A stretch of DNA of 7,880 nucleotides from assembly GCA_025355935.1 (NCBI GenBank), contig JANXYS010000504.1, forward strand, positions 1 through 7,880, read 5' to 3'. The first letter of the stretch is position 1. Each line of letters opens with the position of its first letter. Below the pieces are notes generated by a model. It was not told the DNA's origin. It saw nothing but the letters and a program-made list of their open reading frames with translations, and ran no database searches. This DNA comes from Chitinophagales bacterium (lineage in GTDB: Bacteria; Bacteroidota; Bacteroidia; Chitinophagales; Chitinophagaceae). Of this stretch, positions 1 through 7,827 are shown one piece after another. A program made the translations under genes and the position numbers.

Positions 1-497
1 TTAAGTATACTCGTAGTATTTGCCCGTTTTTGAAAATAGGCAACCTCGGCCTGCCTGTTGCGCATTTTCCAATATTCGTCGAAGCTATAAGTGGTAGGCA
101 CCCTGTAATACCTGTTACCTATTTTTTCGTATACAATATAGCGGCGATTAATGGCATCATATACTACCGAATCGGTAAAATTAGAAGGTGTCTTTAAGTC
201 GTATGTACTGGTATATGCTCCCCCAACGTTATCTCCCCGACGATCCTGGATAGGATAATGCAAGTTTTTCCCTGATGACTGTATGCTTGTGTCTTGCTGG
301 TTTTGTACCGGTGCTTGAAATACCTGCGTTTGAGGTATTGGTGTTTGCGGTGCTGGTGTTTGAGGTATTGATGTTTGAGGAATCGGCGTTGGAGGAACGG
401 GGGTTTGAAAGGCAAAAAGATTATTACCCGTAGATATAAACAGGAATAAAAAAGCACATAAAAAAAAAGTTAGAAATCTTATTCTACTCAGCAACAT
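1..497 (-). CDS. sprA: SprA (Sov), T9SS outer-membrane translocon, N-terminal part only
   Basis: Reading the minus strand from the ATG at 497 gives 165 open codons that run off the window edge, so the gene is partial. Residues 1-29 form a signal peptide: Arg at 5 and 7, a Phe/Leu-rich core, probable cleavage after NLFA. Residues 35-64 are a Pro-Gln-Thr repeat. The rest resembles the start of mature SprA: LHYPIQDRRGD (79-89), YDLKTPSNFTDSVVYD (99-114), IVYEKIGNRYYRVPTTYSFDEY (in part, 121-142) and AYFQKRAN (153-160). In the family SprA is a very large beta-barrel, over 2,000 residues, through which type IX secretion cargo crosses the outer membrane. It lies 28 bases after ruvA on the same strand, an order known from Flavobacterium and relatives, and is probably cotranscribed. 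Identity rests on the N-terminal motifs plus this synteny; the barrel itself is not visible. Confidence 0.9.
   Translation of the reverse strand, partial: MLLSRIRFLTFFLCAFLFLFISTGNNLFAFQTPVPPTPIPQTSIPQTPAPQTPIPQTQVFQAPVQNQQDTSIQSSGKNLHYPIQDRRGDNVGGAYTSTYDLKTPSNFTDSVVYDAINRRYIVYEKIGNRYYRVPTTYSFDEYWKMRNRQAEVAYFQKRANTTSIL
326..400 (-). repeat. 15-bp tandem repeat encoding PQTPx pentapeptides in SprA
   Basis: Five consecutive 15-base units on the plus strand start at 326, 341, 356, 371 and 386, with consensus near gtgtttgaggtattg. The units at 326 and 356 differ at one base. More degenerate units flank them on both sides. Read in the sprA frame they give pentapeptides such as PQTSI and PQTPA, just after the predicted signal peptide. 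A 15-base unit keeps the reading frame whatever the copy number. The segment is probably a flexible periplasmic linker (inference). Confidence 0.75.
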
Positions 498-525
498 CCG
501 GTAAATGAATTAACGTAGCGTTCTA

Positions 526-1110
526 TCAAATGGCTTTTAAAGCTTTTTTTATGAGTTCTTCTAAATGTAAAATACCAGGTTCCGACCGAATAATTTTTTG
601 AATGGATTGCTCAGCCTGCTGGCGGGAGATGCCCAGCGCAGTTAAAGCAGTTAACGCATCTTGCTCAAGTCTATTGCCTGCAGCCATTGATATCTCGCTT
701 CCGAAAGAAGGTTTATTTACCTTATCCTTTAGCTCCAGTACCAGTCTTTCAGCAGTTTTTTTACCAATACCTTTTACACTTTCCAGGAGCCTCACGTTTC
801 CATGTGTGATCGCATGCCCTACTTCATCGGACCGTAACGACGACAACATCATGCGGGCAGTAGATGCTCCGACTCCGGAAACACTTATCAACATAAGAAA
901 CATTTCCTTCTCCTTCTGTTCAAAAAACCCAAAAAGAGTGTGGCCATCTTCCTTTACCTGTAAATGCGTGAACAATTTTCCTTTCTCAAGCGATTGTATG
1001 GCAGAGTAAGTAGTCAGGCTGATATTTACCTCATATCCGACCCCGTTGATATCCATATATACCTGTGCAGGACTTTTATAAGTAAACTTTCCATCTAAAT
1101 ATGCATACAT
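526..1110 (-). CDS. ruvA: Holliday junction branch migration protein RuvA
   Basis: RuvA binds four-way DNA junctions as a tetramer and loads the RuvB helicase for branch migration in recombinational repair. With the start used here the protein has 194 residues, close to the usual length of about 200. The N-terminal OB fold (1-62) opens MYAYLDGKFTYK and includes INGVGYEV (21-28). Two helix-hairpin-helix motifs follow, SGVG at 78-81 and KGIG at 113-116, the latter within SVKGIGKKTAERLVLELKDK. A short linker leads to domain III (147-194), the RuvB-contacting helices, with ALTALG (155-160). The frame is also open back to a TTG at 1128, which would add MTESQI. ATG 1110 is preferred because it places the family-typical start at residue 1. 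A weak -7-like TATTTTCG lies at 1139-1132. sprA follows after 28 bases. Confidence 0.97.
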   Translation of the reverse strand: MYAYLDGKFTYKSPAQVYMDINGVGYEVNISLTTYSAIQSLEKGKLFTHLQVKEDGHTLFGFFEQKEKEMFLMLISVSGVGASTARMMLSSLRSDEVGHAITHGNVRLLESVKGIGKKTAERLVLELKDKVNKPSFGSEISMAAGNRLEQDALTALTALGISRQQAEQSIQKIIRSEPGILHLEELIKKALKAI

Positions 1111-1187
1111 AATTTGACTCTCTGTCAATAGCGAAAATAAGGATATTTTGCCAGCCCGTAGTTAAAATGGGTGAAACAATTTTCCAT

Positions 1188-1195
1188 TACTTTTG
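1188..1195 (+). promoter_or_regulatory. Candidate Bacteroidota -7 promoter element for fabH
   Basis: TACTTTTG is a full match to the Bacteroidota -7 consensus TAnnTTTG. It lies 46 bases before the fabH ATG in the ruvA-fabH divergent gap, so transcription would start around 1200 with a leader of about 40 bases. No good TTTG -33 element sits at the expected spacing of about 19 bases; the nearest, at 1147-1150, is too far upstream. The call rests on one eight-base match and on position. Confidence 0.42.
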
Positions 1196-1241
1196 CGGTT
1201 CCAATGAAAACCGTTAAAGCAATATTAAATCTTAAGAATCA

Positions 1242-2237
1242 ATGGAAAAAATAAAAGCTGCTGTAACTGCCGTTGGAGGATACGTGCCAGAGTACAGGCT
1301 CACAAATAAGGAACTCGAAACCATGATCGAAACAACTGATGAGTGGATAAAAAGTAGGACAGGAATCGAGGAAAGAAGAATCTTAAAGGGTGAGGGACTT
1401 GGTAGCAGTGATATGGGGTATGAGGCGGTAAGACAACTCTGCGAGAAAAGAGGAATTGACCCTAAAGAAATAGACTGTTTAATTTGTGCTACGGTTACCC
1501 CCGACATGGTTTTCCCCTCCACCGCAAACATTATATGTGAAAAAGCTGGCATGCCAAATGCCTTCGGTTTCGACTTGGGTGCAGCATGTTCGGGCTTCCT
1601 GTTTGCATTAACTACCGGCGCTTCCTTTATTGAAAGTGGCCGGTATAAAAAAGTGATTGTTTTGGGTGTAGATAAAATGAGCGCCATTATAGACTACAGC
1701 GATCGTACAACCTGTATCATCTTTGGTGACGGGGCCGGAGCAGTGCTGTTGGAAGCTTCAAATGATGAAACCGGCGTGTTAGATAGTTTACTCCGAAGCG
1801 ATGGTAGCGGGGTAAAGCATCTTCATATGAAAGCAGGTGGGTCCGTAAAACCGGCTACCATCGAAACTGTACTCGCTAGGGAACACTATGTTTATCAGGA
1901 AGGACAGGCGGTATTTAAATTTGCAGTGAAGGGCATGGCCGATATCGGTTATGAACTTATGGAAAGAAATAACCTCACAGGTGATGACATCCAATGGCTG
2001 GTGCCACACCAGGCTAACTTACGAATTATAGATGCTACTGCCAGCCGCATGAACCTGCCAAAAGAGAAGGTAATGATCAACATTCAAAAATATGGTAATA
2101 CCACAGCCGCTACTCTGCCCTTGTGTCTTTGGGACTGGGAAAAACAGCTGAAAAAGGGCGATAATCTGATATTAGCTTCTTTCGGTGGTGGATTTACATG
2201 GGGGGCCACCTGGTTAAAGTGGTCGTACAATAGCTAG
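1242..2237 (+). CDS. fabH: Beta-ketoacyl-ACP synthase III (KAS III)
   Basis: KAS III starts type II fatty acid synthesis in the cytoplasm by condensing an acyl-CoA with malonyl-ACP to give 3-ketoacyl-ACP. The 331-residue protein has the complete thiolase-fold triad: Cys116 in GAACSGF, His256 in VPHQAN and Asn286 in YGNTT. Other family marks are [16 protein letters not shown] (31-46), [10 protein letters not shown] (161-170) and the C-terminal GGGFTWGA (315-322). It is slightly longer than the E. coli enzyme (317). The ATG is preceded by A-rich sequence without a clear ribosome site, and the [16 protein letters not shown] opening fits the family. It stands alone: no plsX, rpmF or acc gene is next to it. 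Acyl-CoA preference cannot be read from the sequence; Bacteroidota make branched chains, so branched primers are plausible (inference). Confidence 0.96.
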   Translation: MEKIKAAVTAVGGYVPEYRLTNKELETMIETTDEWIKSRTGIEERRILKGEGLGSSDMGYEAVRQLCEKRGIDPKEIDCLICATVTPDMVFPSTANIICEKAGMPNAFGFDLGAACSGFLFALTTGASFIESGRYKKVIVLGVDKMSAIIDYSDRTTCIIFGDGAGAVLLEASNDETGVLDSLLRSDGSGVKHLHMKAGGSVKPATIETVLAREHYVYQEGQAVFKFAVKGMADIGYELMERNNLTGDDIQWLVPHQANLRIIDATASRMNLPKEKVMINIQKYGNTTAATLPLCLWDWEKQLKKGDNLILASFGGGFTWGATWLKWSYNS

Positions 2238-2289
2238 ACTGCCCGAAAATTTATTGGTAACTTTATTGTTTAGGATTTGAATATTCTGT

Positions 2290-4251
2290 ATGAAAAAACA
2301 TTACATCGTAACGATCTTGTTGCTGCTGATAAATTCCCTCACATCCTCCGCGCAGTACACCCGGTATATTATAAAGCTAAAGGATAAAGGAAATAACAGC
2401 TTTTCCCTTGCGAGCCCCGGGGCATTTCTTAGTCAAATCGCCGTTGAGCGGCGTACTAGATACAACATCGCGATTGATAGTACCGATCTTCCGGTTACAG
2501 CAAGATATCTTGACAGTATTCGGTTATCCGGAACCGTTGAGGTCCTTAACACCTCCAAATGGCTGAACCAGGTTGCCATTCGTACGACTGATGCCGCCGC
2601 GCTGGCTAAAATAAATAAGTTTTCGTTTGTAGAAAGTACAAGAGCGATTGCTTCTTTCACCGGTAACCACGTTACCCCTGTACTCAAGAAAATGGATGGA
2701 CCAGGAATAGCCCGTGGTGACGGCACCGGCATCCAGGAATTTACCGAAGGCACGGGTTATTATAATTACGGCAAGAGTAACGGTCAGGTTAAAATTCATC
2801 ACGGTGATTTCTTGCATGATCATGGGTTTAGGGGTGAGGGCATGAAGATGGTTGTACTTGATGGCGGATTTTTCCATTATAAAAGTTTGCCAACATTTGA
2901 TAGTATACGGTTAAATAATCAAATATTGGGTACCTGGGATTTTGTCGCGAATGAGCAAAGCGTAGATGAAGATGATGCGCACGGCATGGAATGTCTGAGC
3001 ACTATTGCAGCCAATTTACCTGGAACCTTTATCGGCACTGCCCCAAAAACTTCATTTTATCTCTATCGCACGGAAGACGTAGCTTCCGAATATCCTATCG
3101 AAGAACAAAATTGGGCGGCAGGCATTGAAAGAGCAGATAGTCTTGGGGTGCCTGTATCCTCCACATCACTTGGTTATTATACTTTTGATAATCCTGCATT
3201 AAATTATACGTATGCAGATATGAATGGCAATACCACCATTAGTGCGAGGGCCGCAGATTTGGCTGCGAAAAAAGGTATGCTGCTTGTTATAGCTGCAGGA
3301 AACGAAGGTAATTCGGCATGGCATTATATTATTACACCGTCTGATGCTGATAGCGTGCTAGCCGTTGGGGCCGTTGATACCCTGGGCCGGGTAGCGAGTT
3401 TTAGTAGTTACGGTCCCAGCAGCGACGGGCAGGTGAAGCCCGGTGTAGCCTCGGTAGGACTAAATGCATACGTTGCGAATCCCGCTAACGGGCAACCGAT
3501 AGCAGCAAGCGGCACATCCTTCGCATGCCCGAATATGGCCGGACTAGTAACTTGCTTGTGGCAGGCATTCCCTGAATTCAATAACATGTCAATTATTGAT
3601 GCTGTAGAAAAATCTGCTACCAGGGCGACTGCGCCCGATGACCGCGTTGGTTACGGAATTCCGGATATGAAGAAAGCATTCGTGCTTCTTATTAGGAAAG
3701 GATTTACTAAAAAAATTGATATTACAGGTTGTGCGGCTGCAATACAGTTTGGTGTAAAATCCACAAATGGTGTAACGATTGAATTGGAGCGTAAGAGTCC
3801 GAATGATATTAATTATAGCAGCATTCGCAGTTTTGAGAATACTGGTGCGTTCAATAAAATGGACTTCACATATTCTGATGATCTTTCTGCTATATCTGCA
3901 GGGCCTGTCTCTTATCGTTTTAAAATGAAGATTGATTCAGACACTACATTTTATCTCGACTCTTCATCAGTCAATTTTGCCCAAAGTTGTGCACCAACAG
4001 GCAACATGGTTACGGCCGGTCCAAACCCCGTAAGTAATCAACTATTAGTAAAAGTAACAAGAGTATCCGCTGCCCGTGTGGGAATTGAAATCCTTAACGC
4101 AGTGGGTCAGAAGATATTTACCAAAACATATAGTCAGGAGCCCGGTACTACTACTGAAGCGGTACCAATGGCGGTCCGAAGCAAAGGCGTTTATTTTGTT
4201 CGAGTCTTCATCGATGGCAAAAAGACTTTTACAAAACAAGTAATACGTTAG
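2290..4251 (+). CDS. Secreted S8 subtilisin-like serine peptidase with T9SS sorting domain
   Basis: This is probably a secreted or surface-attached protease. The signal peptide covers about residues 1-21 (MKKHYIVTILLLLINSLTSSA, with Gln next). Residues 22-160 look like a propeptide or N-terminal region. The peptidase domain spans roughly 165-465. Its triad is Asp191 in VVLDGGF, His231 in DDAHGMECLSTIA and Ser410 in SGTSFACPNMAG, with oxyanion Asn338 in AAGNEG. The Asp and His motifs depart from textbook D-[ST]-G and H-G-T, but my recollection is that DxGF and HGM are usual in this Bacteroidota subgroup. A linker (470-570) precedes a type A T9SS C-terminal domain: AGPNPVSNQLLVKV (576-589), IEILNAVGQKIF (599-610), KGVYFVRV (632-639) and terminal KTFTKQVIR. 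The domain is normally removed after transit through the SprA channel. It begins 52 bases after fabH; whether it has its own promoter is unclear. Substrate unknown. Confidence 0.93.
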   Translation: MKKHYIVTILLLLINSLTSSAQYTRYIIKLKDKGNNSFSLASPGAFLSQIAVERRTRYNIAIDSTDLPVTARYLDSIRLSGTVEVLNTSKWLNQVAIRTTDAAALAKINKFSFVESTRAIASFTGNHVTPVLKKMDGPGIARGDGTGIQEFTEGTGYYNYGKSNGQVKIHHGDFLHDHGFRGEGMKMVVLDGGFFHYKSLPTFDSIRLNNQILGTWDFVANEQSVDEDDAHGMECLSTIAANLPGTFIGTAPKTSFYLYRTEDVASEYPIEEQNWAAGIERADSLGVPVSSTSLGYYTFDNPALNYTYADMNGNTTISARAADLAAKKGMLLVIAAGNEGNSAWHYIITPSDADSVLAVGAVDTLGRVASFSSYGPSSDGQVKPGVASVGLNAYVANPANGQPIAASGTSFACPNMAGLVTCLWQAFPEFNNMSIIDAVEKSATRATAPDDRVGYGIPDMKKAFVLLIRKGFTKKIDITGCAAAIQFGVKSTNGVTIELERKSPNDINYSSIRSFENTGAFNKMDFTYSDDLSAISAGPVSYRFKMKIDSDTTFYLDSSSVNFAQSCAPTGNMVTAGPNPVSNQLLVKVTRVSAARVGIEILNAVGQKIFTKTYSQEPGTTTEAVPMAVRSKGVYFVRVFIDGKKTFTKQVIR

Positions 4252-4265
4252 ATGGCTGCACGCAC

Positions 4266-5432
4266 TTACTTTGTGAAGACGGATACATACAGGGTATCTG
4301 CTTTGCTATTATATCCCCTATAATAATGTTCAAACAACAAGGTACCTCCTGAAACAGCAGATATATATTCAGTTACTTGTTCATTCTCCTTTTCAAATAC
4401 CGAACAGGTTATATAGATGAAGAGGCCTTTAGCTATTAAACGACTAAAGGCATGGAGGGCAATACTTGTCTGCCGTAAGTGGTATTTTTCAACATCTTTC
4501 AGATCAAAATAACTAAATTGCTCGGGGCTCCTTCCCCAGGTTCCACTACCTGAACACGGAGCATCGCATATGATGATATCGAAATTGTCGGCCAGTTCCG
4601 GTGGGACTCCCTGTACGAGGTCCGCAATAAAATCATTATGTATATTTATGCCTGCACTTCGTAGTCGTTCCTTACAGTTTAACAAAATATTTTTGCGTAT
4701 ATCGGATACTGTTAGTTTAATTCGACCGCTCACACGATCGTTCAGCAGTATTGACTTTCCGCCGCTGGCTGCACAACAATCCCAGACTGTCAAAGCATCT
4801 CCCCGGGTGACAACGGCAGGATTTTCTTTTATAAAATTAAGCACCTGTTGCGAACTATAGTCCTGAATAACTGCCTGGCGGTTCAGGGTTATTAAATCAC
4901 CAAGTTTTGATGCGCTTGGAAGCTCGAAACTGTCCTCGTAGTTCACAAAAGGTATCCCGGCGGCTGAGAGTTTTTCTTGTATGAGGGTCCGTTTCCCTGG
5001 CCTTGACCTAAGAAAAAGAGATGGCTGTACCAGCATCGACAGGTTGAAGGCAGTCTTATCTATTTCGCTCGAAAGCTCACTATTGAACGGGAACAGGTCA
5101 TCTGCACTAATCCCCGAGATACCAAGCTTTTCTTTCAGAGGCAGGGTAATTTTATCATCAAGATCGGGTCGTATGGCATGAAGAAGTTCGTTGCTACGCT
5201 GCTCACAAAGAAAGATAGCGTATAGTAATTTATCATCTTCGCTTTTGTGCTCAAGAGCGTGCGCAGTGCGGAAAAATTGGTAACAGAGACTGCTGATCGT
5301 TTTTCGGTCTTTAGATCCGTACTTCTTGTTTTCGGAAAAATATTTTCGTACAAAATGAACAAAGGGCTCGTCGCCCTTATACAATTTTAAGATCTGCCTG
5401 GCAGACGAGATATGAGAATGGTGTCGGCTCAA
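4266..5432 (-). CDS. RsmB/NOP-family RNA cytosine-5 methyltransferase, TTG start
   Basis: This SAM-dependent enzyme probably methylates cytosine C5 in rRNA; E. coli RsmB modifies 16S C967, but the target here is inferred only at family level. Residues 1-130 form a helical N-terminal region (ARQILKLYKGDEPFVHFVRKY in part). The Rossmann methyltransferase domain follows: VIQDYSSQQV (188-197), SAM-binding motif I DCCAASGGK (218-226), motif IV DAPCSGSG (290-297) and motif VI ITCSVFEKENEQV (341-353). Cys343 is the expected nucleophile and Cys293 the residue that releases product. There is no C-terminal PUA domain; the 388 residues compare with 429 in E. coli RsmB. The first codon is TTG at 5432. 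An in-frame TAA lies at 5438-5436, and the next in-frame ATG is at residue 133, inside the protein, so TTG is the best start. It lies 64 bases after sucB, possibly on the same transcript, and converges on the peptidase gene. Confidence 0.92.
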   Translation of the reverse strand: MSRHHSHISSARQILKLYKGDEPFVHFVRKYFSENKKYGSKDRKTISSLCYQFFRTAHALEHKSEDDKLLYAIFLCEQRSNELLHAIRPDLDDKITLPLKEKLGISGISADDLFPFNSELSSEIDKTAFNLSMLVQPSLFLRSRPGKRTLIQEKLSAAGIPFVNYEDSFELPSASKLGDLITLNRQAVIQDYSSQQVLNFIKENPAVVTRGDALTVWDCCAASGGKSILLNDRVSGRIKLTVSDIRKNILLNCKERLRSAGINIHNDFIADLVQGVPPELADNFDIIICDAPCSGSGTWGRSPEQFSYFDLKDVEKYHLRQTSIALHAFSRLIAKGLFIYITCSVFEKENEQVTEYISAVSGGTLLFEHYYRGYNSKADTLYVSVFTK

Positions 5433-5496
5433 GAATTATTGTTTAGGTATCGCCGCTAGAGCAGAATTCGAGTTGTCGGCGCTTGCTATTTTCAAT

Positions 5497-6747
5497 CTAA
5501 AGTTCAAGCAGCGCATTTACAGGATCTTTTCCAAAAAGCAGTAACGCGGGATTCTCAAGAAGATTTTTAATCATTACTAAAAACCCGACCGATTCACGAC
5601 CATCGATTATGCGGTGATCATAACTTAACGCAACATACATCATAGGTCTTATCAGTACCTGGCCGTTTACCGCCATGGGACGTTCTACAATATTATGCAT
5701 TCCAAGTATAGCGCTCTGAGGAATATTAATAATTGGCGTACTCATCATGCTTCCAAAAATACCCCCGTTGGTAATAGTGAAAGTTCCGCCTGTCATCTCT
5801 TCGATAGTGAGTTTATTGTTTTTGGCTTTAGTGGCCAATTCACCCACGGCAGCTTCGATACCTGCCATGCTAAGGCTTTCCGCATTCCTAATCACCGGAA
5901 CCACCAGGCCTTTGGGTGCACTAACGGCAATGGATACGTCACAATAGTCATGGTAGATTATATTCTCGCCATCGATGTAAGCATTTACAGTAGGAAACTG
6001 CTGCAGAGCAAAGCAACAAGCTTTTGTAAAGAAACTCATAAACCCAAGGTTAACGCCATGTGATTCTTTAAACTTATCCTTATACTTTTTACGAATCTCC
6101 ATGATAGCGCCCATATCAACCTCATTAAAAGTGGTAAGCATAGCGGTGGTGTTCTTTGCCTCTACTAACCTGCGACTAATAGTTTTTCTGAGATTACTCA
6201 TTTTCTCCGGGCGGTCAGCACGGGTGAATAACTCTGCGCCTGGCTTGCGACCCGGGTTATTCAACAACTCAAGAACATCCTGTTTTACAATTCTTCCGTT
6301 ACTACCAGTAGCTGTAATATTTTTACTGTCCACCTTCTTATCAGCAATAATCGCTGCGGCTACAGGTGTTGCCTTCACTTCTGCTGCAGGAGCTGCCTTT
6401 TGTTCTGTGATTACCGGGCTTGATACCGGAGGGGTTTCAATTTTTGTTGGCTCTGTACTTTTAGCTGCAGGCTCTGTTGGTTCGGCCGGAGAAGAACCGG
6501 CAGGTTTAGCCGCAGCCGTGTCAATGGTACAAACCAAGTCGCCTATGGCAAGCGTATCATTCTCTTTTGCAACCTGGGTTAAAATACCGGCCTGCTCGGC
6601 ATTGATCTCAAAAGTCGCTTTTTCGCTTTCTAACTCTGCGATCACTTCGTCACGTTCGGCCCATTCACCATTGTTTTTGAGCCATTTCACAAGGGTTACT
6701 TCACTGATACTTTCGCCTACAGTAGGAACTTTGATTTCTATAGCCAT
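5497..6747 (-). CDS. sucB: 2-oxoglutarate dehydrogenase E2, dihydrolipoyl succinyltransferase
   Basis: This is the E2 core (also called OdhB) of the 2-oxoglutarate dehydrogenase complex of the TCA cycle; it transfers succinyl from lipoate to CoA. The 416 residues divide into a lipoyl domain (1-77, lipoyl Lys43 in ESEKATFE), an Ala/Pro/Glu/Thr-rich linker (78-130), an E3-binding domain (about 131-163, [17 protein letters not shown]) and a catalytic domain (about 182-416). The catalytic residues are His378 and Asp382 in SYDHRIIDG. The stretch [20 protein letters not shown] with [11 protein letters not shown] is typical of the succinyl rather than acetyl or branched-chain enzyme. The frame is open to a TTG at 6771, but ATG 6747 gives the family start [14 protein letters not shown] weak -7-like GATATTTG lies at 6776-6769. 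The E1 gene sucA is not adjacent: upstream is rpoD with its terminator. Confidence 0.96.
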   Translation of the reverse strand: MAIEIKVPTVGESISEVTLVKWLKNNGEWAERDEVIAELESEKATFEINAEQAGILTQVAKENDTLAIGDLVCTIDTAAAKPAGSSPAEPTEPAAKSTEPTKIETPPVSSPVITEQKAAPAAEVKATPVAAAIIADKKVDSKNITATGSNGRIVKQDVLELLNNPGRKPGAELFTRADRPEKMSNLRKTISRRLVEAKNTTAMLTTFNEVDMGAIMEIRKKYKDKFKESHGVNLGFMSFFTKACCFALQQFPTVNAYIDGENIIYHDYCDVSIAVSAPKGLVVPVIRNAESLSMAGIEAAVGELATKAKNNKLTIEEMTGGTFTITNGGIFGSMMSTPIINIPQSAILGMHNIVERPMAVNGQVLIRPMMYVALSYDHRIIDGRESVGFLVMIKNLLENPALLLFGKDPVNALLEL

Positions 6748-6898
6748 CAACAGTTTTTTTTTGTTCTGCAAATATCGGTTAAAAATAAGTTTCGAAGAGA
6801 GTAATTTGGCCAGGCATACATTAATTCATCAAACTACATTTAAGCAACAAGACCTTAGACCCGCGGTATTTACAGCCTTTGTAATGACTATAGGACAT

Positions 6899-6926
6899 AA
6901 AAAAAGGAGCCCGAATCGAGCTCCTT
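6899..6926 (-). terminator. Intrinsic terminator of rpoD
   Basis: On the minus strand a perfect 7-bp stem, AAGGAGC (6926-6920) with GCTCCTT (6910-6904), encloses a 9-base loop. A run of seven T (6905-6899) overlaps the base of the stem and continues past it. The hairpin begins 22 bases after the rpoD stop codon. The T run lies on the minus-strand exit side, so it acts on rpoD and should separate its transcript from sucB. Confidence 0.82.
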
Positions 6927-6948
6927 ATAAAAAATCGTTATAGAAAAA

Positions 6949-7827
6949 TTATGCCCCAAGATAACTCCGGAGTAAGTTGCATTTTGAAGTTGTTCGTAAC
7001 TTTGTAATGGCTTTGTCTTTTATCTGACGAACCCTCTCACGTGTGAGGGAAAAACGCTCACCAATATCTTCCAGGCTCAATGGATGATCAATACCCAGGC
7101 CAAAAAAATAACAGACTACTTCTTTTTGGCGCTCGGTAAGTGTACTAAGTGATCTCTCGATTTCAGTTTGTAAAGAATCCAGTACTGCAATTTGATTATC
7201 TGTACCTAAGTCATTTTTATTTACCAGTACATCCATCAATGTGCTCGTATCGTCACCATCTCCCATTGGTTGATCCATACTCACGTGCCTGGCAGCAACA
7301 CTCATAGTTGCTGAAACCTCTTCCACATCAATATCTAAAAAAGTGGCCAATTCATCAGCTGTCGGCTCTCTTTCAAACTCCTGTTCAAGCTGCGAATAAG
7401 CCTTACTGATGCGGTTGGTAAGCCCAACTTTGTTGAGGGGTAAACGCACAATGCGCGATTGCTCTGCAAGGGCTTGGAGGATACTTTGCCTTATCCACCA
7501 TACAGCATAAGAAATAAATTTAAAACCACGCGTTTCGTCAAACCGCTGCGCGGCTTTAATTAATCCAAGGTTACCTTCATTTATGAGATCTGGTAGCGTT
7601 AATCCCTGGTTTTGGTACTGCTTGGCAACGGAGACCACGAACCGCAGATTCGCTTTCGTCAATTTATCCAGCGCAGCCCGATCGCCTTTTTTTATTAATA
7701 ATGCCAGTTTAACCTCCTCTTCCGGAGATATTAACTCGACCTTCCCAATTTCCTGGAGATATTTTTCCAAACTCTGGCTCTCCCGGTTCGTGATGGATTT
7801 GCTTATTTTCAGCTGACGCATACTCAT
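6949..7827 (-). CDS. rpoD: Primary RNA polymerase sigma factor, RpoD/SigA of Bacteroidota type
   Basis: This is the housekeeping sigma-70 subunit that directs RNA polymerase to most promoters. At 292 residues it lacks region 1.1, as is normal in Bacteroidota, and is far shorter than E. coli RpoD (613). Region 1.2 lies at about 14-48 ([20 protein letters not shown]). Region 2 (about 56-125) includes [30 protein letters not shown] and the -10-reading helix [13 protein letters not shown] (104-116). Region 3 covers about 126-205, and region 4 about 220-285 with the -35-type helix-turn-helix [20 protein letters not shown] (251-270). Two in-frame ATGs lie six bases apart, at 7827 (MSMRQLK) and 7821 (MRQLK). 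The family usually starts MRQLK, so 7821 may be the true start; no ribosome site decides. It is monocistronic on its 3' side, with a terminator 22 bases after the stop. The promoter falls near or beyond the window edge. Confidence 0.97.
   Translation of the reverse strand: MSMRQLKISKSITNRESQSLEKYLQEIGKVELISPEEEVKLALLIKKGDRAALDKLTKANLRFVVSVAKQYQNQGLTLPDLINEGNLGLIKAAQRFDETRGFKFISYAVWWIRQSILQALAEQSRIVRLPLNKVGLTNRISKAYSQLEQEFEREPTADELATFLDIDVEEVSATMSVAARHVSMDQPMGDGDDTSTLMDVLVNKNDLGTDNQIAVLDSLQTEIERSLSTLTERQKEVVCYFFGLGIDHPLSLEDIGERFSLTRERVRQIKDKAITKLRTTSKCNLLRSYLGA

Noticed and set aside
194..457. 87-residue minus-strand frame rich in His, Lys and Tyr
   Set aside because: It overlaps the sprA frame on the same strand. 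Its repetitive look comes from the 15-bp repeat read in the wrong phase, and it has no recognisable domain.
1232..1687. 151-residue minus-strand frame antisense to fabH
   Set aside because: Shadow of a certain gene with conserved catalytic motifs on the plus strand; no domain is seen in the translation.
2258..2279. TAACTTTA and TAGGATTTG as a promoter for the subtilase
   Set aside because: The first has a mismatch at the key final G and the second has three spacer bases instead of two; neither has a correctly spaced -33 element.
2433..2877. Two overlapping minus-strand frames (106 and 117 residues) inside the subtilase gene
   Set aside because: Both are antisense to the propeptide and N-terminal catalytic region of a well-supported gene and resemble no known family.
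4252..4265. Bidirectional terminator between the convergent subtilase and methyltransferase genes
   Set aside because: The gap is only 14 bases and no hairpin with a T run is visible in or around it.
5451..5481. CGCCG/CGGCG inverted repeat between sucB and the methyltransferase gene as a terminator
   Set aside because: The stem is only five base pairs around a 21-base loop and no T run follows on either strand.
6101..6943. 280-residue plus-strand frame antisense to sucB and its leader
   Set aside because: It lies almost wholly opposite a clear sucB catalytic and linker sequence, its Ala/Ser/Val-rich translation mirrors the sucB linker, and it shows no family motif.
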